Below, one piece after another: positions 33,925-42,955 of a DNA stretch of 59,426 nucleotides. Below the pieces are notes generated by a model. That model was not told where the DNA came from and searched no databases. It saw only the letters and a program-made list of their open reading frames with translations. This DNA comes from Promicromonosporaceae bacterium. GTDB lineage: Bacteria; Actinomycetota; Actinomycetes; Actinomycetales; Cellulomonadaceae. The stretch lies in NCBI GenBank assembly GCA_009783295.1, contig WRHK01000022.1:1-59426 (forward strand), read 5' to 3'. The number at the start of each line of letters is the position of its first letter. Position 1 is the stretch's first letter. The translations under genes were made by a program, and so were the position numbers.

Positions 33925-35454
33925 ATGGCAGCGTCGCTCGACCCCGCGTGGGTCGGTTCCACCAACCCCGTCCTTCCGGGTTTCTACCCGGACCCGTCCG
34001 TGTGCCGCGTCGACGGTGAGGACGGCACCTGGTTCTACCTGGCGAGCTCGACGTTCGAGTACCTGCCGGGCATCCCGGTGCACCGCTCGCGTGACCTGGT
34101 GTCGTGGGAGCTGGTGGGCCACGCGGTCGAGCGGCCCGGGCAGGTGGATCTGGGCACGGTGGGCGACTCGGGTGGCATGTTCGCCCCGACGATCCGTCAC
34201 GACGGGGCCCGGTTCCTGGTGGTGTGCACGCTGGTGGGCGGGGTGGAGGGTGCGAGCGGGAACTTCGTGGTGACCGCGACCGACGCGGCGGGCCCGTGGT
34301 CGGACCCGGTGTGGTGGCACGACGACGGGATCGACCCGTCGCTGCTGGTCGACGACGACGGCCGCCTGTGGGGGCACGGCACCCGCCTGGCCCGCGAGCC
34401 GGAGTGGGACCAGCAGACCGAGGTGTGGGTGCGGGAGGTCGACCCGGTGACGCTCACCCTCCAGGGGCCCGAGCACGTCGTGTGGACGGGGGCCGTGCGG
34501 GGCGCCGTCTGGGCGGAGGGCCCGCACCTGTACCGCCGCGGCGACACCTGCTACCTGCTGGCCGCCGAGGGCGGCACCGGGGCGCACCACGCCATCAGCG
34601 TCGCGCGGGGGGCCGGGCCGGCCGGCCCCTTCACGGGGAACCCGTGCAACCCGGTGCTCACGCACCGCCACCTGGGCGGCCGCTACCCCGTCACGAACGT
34701 CGGGCACGCCGACCTCGTCGACGCCCCCGACGGCAGCACCTGGGCGCTGTGCCTGGCCACCCGGCCCGTCGACGGGTTCGACCCCCTGGGCCGGGAGACG
34801 TTCCTGGTGCCCGTCGAGTGGGAGCAGGGGTGGCCCGTGTTCGCTCCGGGCGTCGGCACGCTCGTGCCCGAGCCGCCGCGCCCTGCCCCGGCGCCCGTGG
34901 CCGGGGCTCGCGAGGAGGAGCTCATCAGCCCGCGGCGCTTCCCCGGGGAGGTCGCGGACGTCACTCCCGATGGCGGGCTCGAGGTGCGGCCCGGGGCCGG
35001 GCTCGGTTCCCCCGCGCCCGCGTTCGTGGGGCGCCGCCTCACGGCGCACCGGGCGACGGCCTCGGTCGAGGTGCTCGACGTGCCCGACGGCGCCGAGGCC
35101 GGCGTGGCGCTCCGGTACCGGGCCTCGGCGTGGGTGTCGCTCACTGTCACCCCGCACGCCGGAGGCGCCCTGCTGCGCGCGGTGCGCCGTGCCGGGGACG
35201 CTGAGGAGGTGGTCGCGGAGCTGACGGTCGCGGGACCCGCCGCGGGCACCGCCGTCATCGAGGTCGACGGCGCTCGCGGCCACGCCCGCTGGCTCGCCGC
35301 GGACGGCACGGTGGTCGACGTCGCGGACCTGGACCTGTCGCACCTCGGTGCGGCCGCCTCGGGTGGCTTCGTGGGCGTGGTGGTGGGCGTGGTGGCGGTC
35401 GGCACGGGCGCCGATCGGGTGCGCGCCCGTGCGCTGGCGGCAACCCCGGCCTGA
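33925..35454 (+). CDS. Glycoside hydrolase family 43 (beta-xylosidase/arabinofuranosidase type)
   Basis: A 509 aa enzyme without signal peptide. The five-bladed propeller (about 1-310) shows the GH43 catalytic triad: Asp in NPVLPGFYPDPSVCR, Asp in DDGIDPSLLVDDDGRLWGHG, and the acid Glu in WAEGPHLYRRGD. From about 330 a beta-sandwich follows (ISPRRFPGEVADVTPDGGLE, VALRYRASAWVSLTVTP). The layout resembles XynB-type beta-xylosidases acting on short xylo-oligosaccharides in the cytosol. The upstream 220 nt of open frame overlaps the lipoprotein gene and is not coding. Confidence 0.9.
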   Translation: MAASLDPAWVGSTNPVLPGFYPDPSVCRVDGEDGTWFYLASSTFEYLPGIPVHRSRDLVSWELVGHAVERPGQVDLGTVGDSGGMFAPTIRHDGARFLVVCTLVGGVEGASGNFVVTATDAAGPWSDPVWWHDDGIDPSLLVDDDGRLWGHGTRLAREPEWDQQTEVWVREVDPVTLTLQGPEHVVWTGAVRGAVWAEGPHLYRRGDTCYLLAAEGGTGAHHAISVARGAGPAGPFTGNPCNPVLTHRHLGGRYPVTNVGHADLVDAPDGSTWALCLATRPVDGFDPLGRETFLVPVEWEQGWPVFAPGVGTLVPEPPRPAPAPVAGAREEELISPRRFPGEVADVTPDGGLEVRPGAGLGSPAPAFVGRRLTAHRATASVEVLDVPDGAEAGVALRYRASAWVSLTVTPHAGGALLRAVRRAGDAEEVVAELTVAGPAAGTAVIEVDGARGHARWLAADGTVVDVADLDLSHLGAAASGGFVGVVVGVVAVGTGADRVRARALAATPA

Positions 35455-35480
35455 CGGCCCGCTGCCAGGACAGACGTCCC

Positions 35481-35664
35481 GCGAGTTAGCGCTCATGTCC
35501 GCGAGATAGCAGGCCCGGGTGTGAGATAGCACCCCTGAGCGCGAGATAGAGCCCGCTGCCGCGAGATAGAGGCTCTATCTCGCGGCCCGGCGCTCTATCT
35601 CGCGGAACCCGGCTCTATCTCGCGGGCGGGCGCTCTATCTCGCCGGCACGGGCGCTATCTCGCG
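35481..35664. repeat. Mirrored tandem array: five direct and five inverted units, exact 20 nt period
   Basis: GCGAGATAGA-like units begin at 35481, 35501, 35521, 35541 and 35561; the reverse complement (core CTATCTCGCG) begins at 35575, 35595, 35615, 35635 and 35655. Every step is 20 nt. The middle CCGCGAGATAGAG-G-CTCTATCTCGCGG is a perfect 13 bp palindrome with one central base. The 10 nt between cores vary. It fills the whole gap between the convergent GH43 and uvrA2 genes, and the last unit includes the uvrA2 stop codon. It is not a CRISPR: no cas genes, 10 nt gaps and mirrored orientation. Probably a bidirectional terminator. Confidence 0.95.
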
Positions 35665-38015
35665 ACGTAGGCAGCCAGGTGCTGGGCCGTCAGGGTGTTG
35701 CCGTCGGCGATCAAGCTCTCCGGGGTGCCCTCGAACACGATCCGGCCGCCGTCGTGGCCCGCGCCCGGGCCCAGGTCGATGATCCAGTCTGCGTGAGCCA
35801 TGACGGCCTGGTGGTGCTCGATGACGATCACCGACCGGCCGGCGTCCACGAGTCGGTCGAGCAGTGCGAGCAGGTTCTCGACGTCGGCCAGGTGCAGGCC
35901 CGTCGTCGGCTCGTCGAGGACGTACGTGCCGCCCTTCTCGGCCATCTGCGCGGCGAGCTTGATGCGCTGCCGCTCCCCTCCCGACAGGGTGGTGAGCGGC
36001 TGGCCCAGGTTGACATAACCGAGCCCGACGTCGACGAGCCGGTCGAGGATCGCGTGCGCGGCCGGCAGCGGTGCGGGCCCGCCCTTGGCGAAGAACGCCT
36101 CGGCCTCGGCGACGGGCATCGACAGCACCTGCGAGATGTCCTTGCCGCCCAGGTGGTACTCGAGCACGGAGGCCATGAACCGCTTGCCGCCGCAGTCCTC
36201 GCAGGGCGTGGTGACGGTGTCCATGAAGCCCAGCTCGGTGTAGATGACGCCGTTGCCCTTGCAGGTGGGGCAGGCGCCCTCGGAGTTCGCGGAGAACAGC
36301 GCCGGCTTGACGCCGTTCTCCTTCGCGAACGCCTTGCGGATCGGCTCGAGCAGGCCCGTGTAGGTGGCGGGGTTGGAGCGCCGCGACCCGCGGATCGCGC
36401 CCTGGTCGATGACGACGACGCCGTCGCGCTTGGCCAGCGACCCGTGGATCAGGGAGCTCTTCCCGGAGCCCGCCACGCCTGTGACCACGGTGAGCACGCC
36501 GACGGGGATGTCGACGTCGACGTCGCGCAGGTTGTGCGTGGACGCCCCCCGGATCTCGATCGCGCCCTGCGGGGCGCGCACCGAGCCCTTGACGCGCGCC
36601 CGGTCGTCCAGGTGCTTGCCCGTGAGGGTGCCGGACCCGCGCAGGCCCGCGACCGTGCCCTCGAACACGATCTGCCCGCCGCCCGTCCCGGCGCCGGGGC
36701 CCATGTCGACCACGTGGTCGCCGATCGCAATCGTCTCGGGCTTGTGCTCGACGACGAGCACCGTGTTGCCCTTGTCTCGCAGCTGCAGCAGCAGGGAGTT
36801 CATGCGCTGGATGTCGTGCGGGTGCAGGCCGATGGTCGGCTCGTCGAACACGTACGTGACGTCCGTCAGGGCGGAGCCGAGGTGGCGCAGCAGCTTGATG
36901 CGCTGCGCCTCTCCCCCGCTCAGCGACCCCGACGCCCGGTCCAGGGACAGGTACCCGAGCCCGAGCTCGACGAACGACGCCAGGGTGGCCCGGATGGCGT
37001 CCAGCAGCGGCCCCGCGGCGGGCAGGTCCAGCCCCTCCAGCCAGGCCAGCAGGTCGCTGACCTGCATCGTCGCGACGTCGGCGATCGACTTGCCGTCGAT
37101 CTTGCACTCCCGCGGCCCGGCCGTCAGGCGGGTGCCCTCGCACTCGGGGCACGTGCCGAAGGTGGCCGCGCGCTCCGCGAACGCCCGGATGTGCGGCTGC
37201 ATCGCGTCTGGGTCCTTGGAGAAGATCGACTTCTGCAGCTTGGGGATCAGGCCCTCGTAGGACATGTTGATCCCGGCGACCTTGACCTTGGTGGGCTTGC
37301 GGTACAGCAGGTCGTCGCGCTCGCGGGCCGAGAAGTCCTTGACCGGCTTGTCCGGGTCGAAGAACCCGGACTCCGCGATGCCGCGCACCATCCACCCGTC
37401 GGCCGTGTAGCCGGGCACCTGGATGGCGCCGCCGTGCAGCGACCTCGAGTCGTCCAGGATCACCGACAGGTCGAGGTCGGACACCTCTCCCCTGCCCTCG
37501 CAGCGCGGGCACATGCCGCCCAGGTAGACCTTCTTGCGCACGGCCTGCTTCTCGACGTGGTCGGCGCGCTGCGTCTCGAACATGCCCGACGCCACCGACG
37601 TCGGCACGTTGAACGAGAACGCGGTGGGCGGCCCCACGTACGGCTCGCCCACCTTGGAGTACAGCAGGCGCAGCATGGCGTGCGCGTCCGTCACCGTGCC
37701 GACGGTGGAGCGCGGGTTGGCGCCCAGCCGCTCCTGGTCGACGACGATCGCCGTCGTCAGCCCCTCCAGCACGTCGACGTCCGGGCGGCCCGTGGACGGC
37801 ATGTACGTCTGCAGGAACGTCGAGTAGGTCTCGTTGATGAGGCGGCGCGACTCGGCGGCGATCGTGTCGAACACCAGCGAGCTCTTGCCCGACCCGGACA
37901 CGCCCGTGAACACCGTCAGGCGCCGCTTGGGCAGGTCGACGGTGACGTCCCGCAGGTTGTTCTCGCGGGCGCCCTGCACGCGGATGACGTCGTGGCGGTC
38001 GGCGGCGCTGGTCAT
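35655..38015 (-). CDS. UvrA2-type ABC ATPase (excinuclease UvrA paralogue)
   Basis: A 786 aa protein with two ABC modules: Walker A GVSGSGKSSLVFD (about residue 34) and GVAGSGKSSLIHG (about 515), signatures SLSGGEAQRIK and TLSGGERQRIK, and Walker B VFDEPTIG and VLDEPTTG. Zinc-type Cys pairs CPRCEGRGEVSD, CPECEGTR, CPTCKGNG and CEDCGGKR are present. At 786 aa it is much shorter than UvrA (about 950) and lacks the UvrB-binding insert, as in UvrA2/DrrC proteins linked to tolerance of DNA-binding drugs. The ATG at 38015 follows GGAGGAG. Its TAG stop lies in the repeat array. Confidence 0.93.
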   Translation of the reverse strand: MTSAADRHDVIRVQGARENNLRDVTVDLPKRRLTVFTGVSGSGKSSLVFDTIAAESRRLINETYSTFLQTYMPSTGRPDVDVLEGLTTAIVVDQERLGANPRSTVGTVTDAHAMLRLLYSKVGEPYVGPPTAFSFNVPTSVASGMFETQRADHVEKQAVRKKVYLGGMCPRCEGRGEVSDLDLSVILDDSRSLHGGAIQVPGYTADGWMVRGIAESGFFDPDKPVKDFSARERDDLLYRKPTKVKVAGINMSYEGLIPKLQKSIFSKDPDAMQPHIRAFAERAATFGTCPECEGTRLTAGPRECKIDGKSIADVATMQVSDLLAWLEGLDLPAAGPLLDAIRATLASFVELGLGYLSLDRASGSLSGGEAQRIKLLRHLGSALTDVTYVFDEPTIGLHPHDIQRMNSLLLQLRDKGNTVLVVEHKPETIAIGDHVVDMGPGAGTGGGQIVFEGTVAGLRGSGTLTGKHLDDRARVKGSVRAPQGAIEIRGASTHNLRDVDVDIPVGVLTVVTGVAGSGKSSLIHGSLAKRDGVVVIDQGAIRGSRRSNPATYTGLLEPIRKAFAKENGVKPALFSANSEGACPTCKGNGVIYTELGFMDTVTTPCEDCGGKRFMASVLEYHLGGKDISQVLSMPVAEAEAFFAKGGPAPLPAAHAILDRLVDVGLGYVNLGQPLTTLSGGERQRIKLAAQMAEKGGTYVLDEPTTGLHLADVENLLALLDRLVDAGRSVIVIEHHQAVMAHADWIIDLGPGAGHDGGRIVFEGTPESLIADGNTLTAQHLAAYVAR

Positions 38016-38126
38016 CGATCTCCTCCGGGCTGCTGGTATCGGGTCGGTGGCCACGCTAGCCAGGACCGCAGGCGGGCGCCTATCAGCGCGCGGTCCGGGC
38101 ACCGTCGCGCGGCACGGCGCGCCGTT

Positions 38127-38158
38127 CGGGCTCGGCCCCGCCGGCGGGGCCGAGCCCG
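38127..38158 (-). terminator. Perfect 32 bp palindrome after the VOC gene
   Basis: CGGGCTCGGCCCCGCC is directly followed by its exact reverse complement. It lies 12 nt after the stop of the minus-strand VOC gene and ahead of uvrA2. Confidence 0.8.
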
Positions 38159-38170
38159 GCAGAGCGGTGG

Positions 38171-38572
38171 TCAGGCGGCCTGGTTGAGGCGCACCTGGTT
38201 GCCCGCCGGGTCGCGGAACGCGGCGTCGCGCAGTCCGTACGGCTGGTCGGTGGGCTCCTGGACCACCTCGGCGCCGGCCGCGGCGATGCGGTCGAAGTCG
38301 GCGTCGAGCGTCGGGGTGGACAGCACGATCGTGGCGTACGTGCCCTTGGCCATCATCTCGGTGATGGTGCGCCGCTCGTCGTCGGTGATGCCCGGGTCGA
38401 TGGCCGGCGGGTGGAGCACGATGCCCGTCGCCGAGCCCTTGGGGGCCACGGTGATCCAGCGCATGGTGCCCTGGCCGACGTCCAGGCGGACCTCGAAGCC
38501 GAGGATGTCGCGGTAGAACGCGAGGGACTGCTCGGGGTCGGTGTGCGGGAGGAAGGTGTTGTAGATGTCCAT
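38171..38572 (-). CDS. VOC-family protein
   Basis: A 133 aa glyoxalase-fold protein: MDIYNTFLPHTDPEQSLAFY, RDILGFEVRLDVGQGTMRW, and a second module ending DAAFRDPAGNQVRLNQ. The first metal His position is occupied by Tyr-Asn, so it may bind ligand without a metal, as in stress or antibiotic-binding relatives. It starts 5 nt after the AraC stop, although TAGGTT-N7-ATG suggests an additional leaderless promoter. Confidence 0.88.
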   Translation of the reverse strand: MDIYNTFLPHTDPEQSLAFYRDILGFEVRLDVGQGTMRWITVAPKGSATGIVLHPPAIDPGITDDERRTITEMMAKGTYATIVLSTPTLDADFDRIAAAGAEVVQEPTDQPYGLRDAAFRDPAGNQVRLNQAA

Positions 38573-38577
38573 GCCGT

Positions 38578-39045
38578 TCAACCTACGGCGGGGTCCTTCG
38601 GCGTGGCTTCTTCGATCCTGACCGGTTCCCCGCCGGGCCGGCGCAGGGGCCGCGTGGCCGCCTTGACCACGCACGTCGGCAGCCCGCGCGCGTCCGTCGC
38701 GGCCCGGTCCCGGTACGCCGACGGCGACATCCCCACCAGCTCGGAGAACCGCGTCGAGAACGTGCCCAGCGAGTGGAACCCGACGGCGAAGCACACCTCC
38801 GTGACGGTCAGGTCCCCGCGGCGGATCAGGGCCATCGCCCGCTCCACCCGCCGGGTCATGAGGTACTCGTACGGCGACTCCCCGTAGGCGGCCTTGAACT
38901 GGCGGCTCAGGTGCCCCGCCGACACGTGCACCCCGCGGGCCAGCGCCTCGACGTCGAGCGGGAGGGCGTACTCGCGGTCCATGCGGTCGCGCACCCGGCG
39001 CAGCATGGCGAGCTCGCGCAGCCGCTGGGCGTGGGCGTCGTCCAT
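38578..39045 (-). CDS. AraC-family regulator
   Basis: A 155 aa regulator consisting almost only of the double helix-turn-helix: MDREYALPLDVEALARGVHV and SAGHLSRQFKAAYGESPYEY (about 20-60), then LTVTEVCFAVGFHSLGTFST and RFSELVGMSPSAYRDR (about 78-113). No ligand domain is present. It sits between the hydrolase and the VOC gene in one direction; AraC-VOC pairs of this kind are common in actinobacteria, so it likely controls the VOC gene. Confidence 0.9.
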   Translation of the reverse strand: MDDAHAQRLRELAMLRRVRDRMDREYALPLDVEALARGVHVSAGHLSRQFKAAYGESPYEYLMTRRVERAMALIRRGDLTVTEVCFAVGFHSLGTFSTRFSELVGMSPSAYRDRAATDARGLPTCVVKAATRPLRRPGGEPVRIEEATPKDPAVG

Positions 39046-39057
39046 GGGCTGATCGTG

Positions 39058-39768
39058 TCACCGTCCGGCGGCCGCGTCGCCGCCCGGGGCGAGGAACGCG
39101 GCGACCGCGTCGAGCCAGGCCTGCGGGGCGTCGTCGTGCACCATGTGGCCCACCGGGATCTCGACGAGGCGCGCGTCGGGCATGCCCGCCACCAGGGCCG
39201 CCAGGTCGTCCTGCGGCATGGTGCTTCCGGGGCCGCCGGCGATCACCAGCGTGGGCGCGGCGATGCGCAGCGCGTCCGGGAACCACGACGGGTCGGGGTC
39301 GCTGCGCTGGGCGCGCACCGCGTTGACCACAGGCCAGTCGAACGGGAGCTCCGCGTCGGGCGGGTCCAGCGGCGGGTACAGGCGCCCGCCGCGCTCGGGC
39401 CCGGCGTCCTCCAGCACGAGCCGCCGCACGCGCCCTGGCGCCGCGATCGCCACCAGCACCGCCGTCAGCGCGCCCATGGAGTGCCCGACGACGTCGGCCG
39501 CCTCGATCCCGAGCGCGTCGAGCAGGCCGAGGGCGTCGTCGCGCAGCGCCTCGAACGTGTACCGGCCGCGGCCGCTGCCGCCGTGCCCGCGCGCGTCGGG
39601 GGCGAGCACGCGGAAGCCGAGCCCGGCCAGGGGCTCGAGCAACGGCTCCCACGAGGCGGAGCCCTCCCCCAGGGCGTGCAGGAGCAGCAGGGGTGGGGCG
39701 GCGGGGTCGCCGGCCTCGCGGTAGGCGACGGTCAGCCCGGCGACGTCGACGGTGCGGGAGGTGGCCAT
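39058..39768 (-). CDS. Alpha/beta hydrolase
   Basis: A 236 aa alpha/beta-fold hydrolase: oxyanion segment LLLLHALGEGSASWEPLL, LAPDARGHGGSG, nucleophile elbow VVGHSMGAL (Ser about residue 96), and catalytic His in VEIPVGHMVHDDAP. Substrate unknown. It starts with ATG at 39768 preceded by CAGCGT-N6 and leads a three-gene minus-strand unit with the AraC and VOC genes. Confidence 0.88.
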   Translation of the reverse strand: MATSRTVDVAGLTVAYREAGDPAAPPLLLLHALGEGSASWEPLLEPLAGLGFRVLAPDARGHGGSGRGRYTFEALRDDALGLLDALGIEAADVVGHSMGALTAVLVAIAAPGRVRRLVLEDAGPERGGRLYPPLDPPDAELPFDWPVVNAVRAQRSDPDPSWFPDALRIAAPTLVIAGGPGSTMPQDDLAALVAGMPDARLVEIPVGHMVHDDAPQAWLDAVAAFLAPGGDAAAGR

Positions 39769-39794
39769 GGGCCCACGCTGCCAGACGCGCCCCG

Positions 39795-40682
39795 CTACCG
39801 CCCCGCCAGCCGGGCCGCCACCGGCGCGAACGCCTCCGCGAGCTCGCCGGCGACCAGCACGTACGACGCCCCCAGGCGCTCGCGCCGCTCCAGCAGCTGC
39901 TCGGCCGCCCGCGCCGGGTCGCCCGCCACGGCGGCCACCGACCCGTCCAGCGCGGCGGCGTCGAGGCGTCCGGCCAGGTAGCGCGGCACGACGTCGCCCA
40001 CCGCCATGAGGTTGACGTTCACCTCGACGTCGCGCCCGGCGGCCTGGGCCTGGGCGGCGAGCGCGGCGGCGTCGTCGAGGCCGGTCTGCGGCGGCACGCC
40101 CAGCGCGACGACGTCGGCCTCCCGCGCGGCCAGGCGCAGCATGCGCGGCCCGGCCGCGGCGACCAGCAGCGGCACGGGCGGCACCTCCACGCCGGGCGAG
40201 ACCACGCGCGCCTCGCGTGCGGCGTAGTGCGGGCCGTCCACGGTGACGGTCTCGCCGGCCAGCAGGGCCCGCACCATCGCGACGGACTGCTCGAGGCGCG
40301 CGACCCGCACCCCCGGGGCGTCCCAGGCCCGGCCGAGCATGGCGAGGTCCGCCTCGGCGGCGGGCCGGCCGGCGCCGAGCCCCAGCTCGAAGCGCCCGCC
40401 CGTCAGGACGGACAGGGTGGCGGCCTCCTTGGCGACCGCGACCGGGTGGCGCAGGTCGTTGGCCAGCACGTACGTGCCCACCCGCAGCCGCGGCGCGGCC
40501 AGCGCGGCGTGCGCCAGGGCGGGGAACACGGCCAGGCCGTGGGCCACGGTGTCGGGCATGACGAGCGTGTCGAAGCCGAGCGACTCCACGCGGCGGGCGA
40601 GGTCCGTCCAGGCGGACCCCGTGGGCGCCTGCGCGGCGACGACGCCGAACCGGAACGGGCGGATGTGCGGTGTGGTGGTCAT
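39795..40682 (-). CDS. LLM-class (luciferase-like) F420-dependent oxidoreductase
   Basis: A 295 aa TIM-barrel flavin/F420 enzyme: FRFGVVAAQAPTGSAWTDLA, RRVESLGFDTLVMPD, VGTYVLANDLRHPVAVAKEA, and LSVLTGGRFELGLGAG followed by RPAAEADLAMLG. The spacing is that of the F420-dependent TIGR03621-like branch in actinobacteria, but F420 versus FMN cannot be decided. It is divergent from the dienelactone hydrolase-like gene. Confidence 0.88.
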   Translation of the reverse strand: MTTTPHIRPFRFGVVAAQAPTGSAWTDLARRVESLGFDTLVMPDTVAHGLAVFPALAHAALAAPRLRVGTYVLANDLRHPVAVAKEAATLSVLTGGRFELGLGAGRPAAEADLAMLGRAWDAPGVRVARLEQSVAMVRALLAGETVTVDGPHYAAREARVVSPGVEVPPVPLLVAAAGPRMLRLAAREADVVALGVPPQTGLDDAAALAAQAQAAGRDVEVNVNLMAVGDVVPRYLAGRLDAAALDGSVAAVAGDPARAAEQLLERRERLGASYVLVAGELAEAFAPVAARLAGR

Positions 40683-40762
40683 GCCCCCAGGCTCCGCCCG
40701 GGCTCCGCGGCCCGCGTCCCCCTGCGGTGCCGACCCGTGTGGTATCCCGGTCGCGGTCCCCC

Positions 40763-40768
40763 TAGCCT
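40763..40768 (+). promoter_or_regulatory. -10 element of leaderless promoter (dienelactone hydrolase-like gene)
   Basis: TAGCCT ends 6 nt before the ATG at 40775. Confidence 0.5.
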
Positions 40769-40774
40769 GGGCCG

Positions 40775-41335
40775 ATGGCGCAGATCGTGCTCTTCCACCA
40801 CGTCGGCGGCCTCACCAGCGGGGTCCTGGCGTTCGCCCGGACGCTCCGCGACGCCGGGCACACCGTCCACGCCCCGGACCTGTTCGCGGGGCGCACCTTC
40901 GCCGACGTCCACGACGGCATGGCCTGGGCCGACTCCGTCGGCGAGGAGGTCTTCGCCGCCCGGGCGGCCGACGCCGTCGCCGGCCTGCCCGCCGACGTCG
41001 TCTACGGCGGGATGTCCATGGGCTGCGCCCGCGCCGCCGAGCAGGTGCTCGCCCGGCCCGGCGCCCGCGGGGCTTTCTTCCTCTACGGCGCCGTGGCGCC
41101 GTCCTGGTGGGACGCGACCTGGCCGGACGGCGTGCCCACCCAGGCGCACACGATGTCCGACGACGAGCTCCGCGAGCCGGACGCCGAGGCCGAGTACGCC
41201 AAGATCCCTGGGGCGGAGCTCTTCGTCTACGAGGGGTCCGGGCACCTGTTCGCCGAGGCGGGGCACCCGGACCACCGCCCGGACGCCGCCGCGACGGCGA
41301 CCGGGCGCGTCCTCGCGTTCCTGCGCGACCTGTGA
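40775..41335 (+). CDS. Dienelactone hydrolase-family protein
   Basis: A 186 aa alpha/beta hydrolase: VLFHHVGGLTSGVLAFARTL, VHAPDLFAGRTF, nucleophile region VYGGMSMGCARAAE and the catalytic His in YEGSGHLFAEAG. True dienelactone hydrolases use Cys in G-x-C-x-G; here the elbow is GMSMG with Ser, so it is probably an esterase of the same fold. Its stop is one base from the end of the convergent LLM gene. Confidence 0.85.
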   Translation: MAQIVLFHHVGGLTSGVLAFARTLRDAGHTVHAPDLFAGRTFADVHDGMAWADSVGEEVFAARAADAVAGLPADVVYGGMSMGCARAAEQVLARPGARGAFFLYGAVAPSWWDATWPDGVPTQAHTMSDDELREPDAEAEYAKIPGAELFVYEGSGHLFAEAGHPDHRPDAAATATGRVLAFLRDL

Positions 41336-41336
41336 C

Positions 41337-42359
41337 CTAGCGCCAGCCGAGCGCCGGGGCCACGTGGGTGAGGATCGCCTCCAGGACGTGCACGTTGTAG
41401 TCCACGCCGAGCTGGTTGGGCACCGTCAGCAGCAGCGTGTCGGCGGCGGCCACCGCCTCGTCGCCCGCGAGCTCCTCGACCAGCCTGTCCGGCTCGGCGG
41501 CGTAGGAGCGGCCGAAGATCGCCCGCGTCGTCTCGTCGATCATGCCGACCTGGTCGGAGTCCTGGTTGCGGACGCCGAAGTAGGCGCGGTCCTGGTCGTT
41601 CACCAGCGCGAAGATGGACCGGCTCACCGACACGCGCGGGGCGCGCTCGTACCCCGCGTCCTTCCACGCCTGCTGGTACGCCTCGATCTGCTTGCGCTGC
41701 TGGACGTGGAACGGCTCGCCCGTCTCGTCGTCCTTGAGCGTGGAGCTCATGAGGTTCATGCCGAGCTCGCCGGCCCAGCGGGCGGTAGCGTCCGAGCCGG
41801 CGCCCCACCAGATGCGCTCGCGCAGCCCCTCGGAGTACGGCTCGATGCGCAGCAGCCCCGGCGGGTTCGGAAACATCGGCCGAGGGCTCGGCTGGGCGAA
41901 CCCGCGCCCCTCGATGACCTGCAGGAACGTCTCGGCGCGCTTGCGGGCCATGTCGGCCGGGGTGTCGCGCTCGGCGGGCTCGTACCCGAAGTAGCGCCAG
42001 CCGTCGACCACCTGCTCGGGTGACCCGCGCGAGATGCCCAGCTGCAGGCGGCCGCCCGAGATGAGGTCGGCGGCGCCGGCGTCCTCCGCCATGTACAGCG
42101 GGTTCTCGTAGCGCATGTCGATGACGCCGGTGCCGATCTCGATGCGGCTCGTGCGGGCGCCCACGGCGGCGAGCAGCGGGAACGGCGACCCGAGCTGCCT
42201 CGCGAAGTGGTGCACCCGGAAGTAGGCGCCGTCGGCGCCCAGCTCCTCGGCCGCGACGGCCAGGTCGATGGACTGCAGCAGCGTGTCCGCGGCGGACTGC
42301 GTGCGCGAGGTGGGGTGGGGCGTCCAGTGACCGAAGGACAGGAAGCCGATCTTCTTCAC
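41337..42359 (-). CDS. LLM-class flavin-dependent oxidoreductase
   Basis: A 340 aa luciferase-like monooxygenase: VKKIGFLSFGHWTPHPTSRT, LGADGAYFRVHHFARQLGSP, IEIGTGVIDMRYENPLYMAE, and SGGRLQLGISRGSPEQVVDG followed by WRYFGYEP. The GTG at 42359 gives the natural N-terminus. It is divergent from the GNAT gene; the cofactor and substrate are not evident. Confidence 0.88.
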   Translation of the reverse strand: MKKIGFLSFGHWTPHPTSRTQSAADTLLQSIDLAVAAEELGADGAYFRVHHFARQLGSPFPLLAAVGARTSRIEIGTGVIDMRYENPLYMAEDAGAADLISGGRLQLGISRGSPEQVVDGWRYFGYEPAERDTPADMARKRAETFLQVIEGRGFAQPSPRPMFPNPPGLLRIEPYSEGLRERIWWGAGSDATARWAGELGMNLMSSTLKDDETGEPFHVQQRKQIEAYQQAWKDAGYERAPRVSVSRSIFALVNDQDRAYFGVRNQDSDQVGMIDETTRAIFGRSYAAEPDRLVEELAGDEAVAAADTLLLTVPNQLGVDYNVHVLEAILTHVAPALGWR

Positions 42360-42439
42360 GTCAGCGGCCAACGCCCACGGCCGCGGCACGATTCCCGCGT
42401 GACCAGCGGCCGGGCAACAGGGCCGAAACACGGCGGCGC

Positions 42440-42445
42440 TAGCGT
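42440..42445 (+). promoter_or_regulatory. -10 element of leaderless GNAT promoter
   Basis: TAGCGT ends 7 nt before the GTG at 42453. Confidence 0.55.
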
Positions 42446-42452
42446 GCCGGGC

Positions 42453-42935
42453 GTGAGCGAGCGAACCCTGGTCGTGGCCGTCGACGACCCCGTGCGGGCC
42501 GACGTCGTCGCGTTGCTGACGCAGCACCTGGCGGACATGCACGCGACCTCCCCGGCCGAGTCCGTGCACGCCCTCGACCCCGCGGCGCTCGCCCGCCCCC
42601 ACGTCACGTTCCTCACCGCCCGCGACGCCGACGGCGTGCTGCTCGGCTGCGGCGCCCTCCAGGAGCTGGCCCCCGACCACGGCGAGCTCAAGTCCATGCG
42701 CACCGCCGCCCACGCGCGCGGCCGCGGCGTCGCCACCGCCGTGCTCGGCCGCCTGCTGGCGCTCGCGGCCGAGCGGCGGTTCGCGCGCGTCAGCCTCGAG
42801 ACCGGCCCGCAGGACTACTTCGCCGCGGCCCGCCGCCTGTACGCCCGGCACGGCTTCGTCGAGTGCCCGCCGTTCGGCCCCTACGTGCCCGACCCGTTCA
42901 GCGTGTTCATGACCAGGGCGCTCGCTTCCACGTGA
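42453..42935 (+). CDS. GNAT-family N-acetyltransferase
   Basis: A 160 aa acetyltransferase. The acetyl-CoA site is ELKSMRTAAHARGRGVATAV (R-x-x-G-x-A pattern, about residues 80-100), then FARVSLETGPQDYFAAARRL and YARHGFVECPPFG, close to PhnO/YjgM-type small-molecule acetylases. The GTG at 42453 is set by the leaderless promoter; the longer open frame is antisense to the LLM gene. Confidence 0.9.
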   Translation: MSERTLVVAVDDPVRADVVALLTQHLADMHATSPAESVHALDPAALARPHVTFLTARDADGVLLGCGALQELAPDHGELKSMRTAAHARGRGVATAVLGRLLALAAERRFARVSLETGPQDYFAAARRLYARHGFVECPPFGPYVPDPFSVFMTRALAST

Positions 42936-42955
42936 CGGAGGTCACGTGCGGGCCC

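Noticed and set aside
35481-35664. CRISPR array
   Set aside because: Gaps of only 10 nt, orientation flips in the middle, no cas genes or leader.
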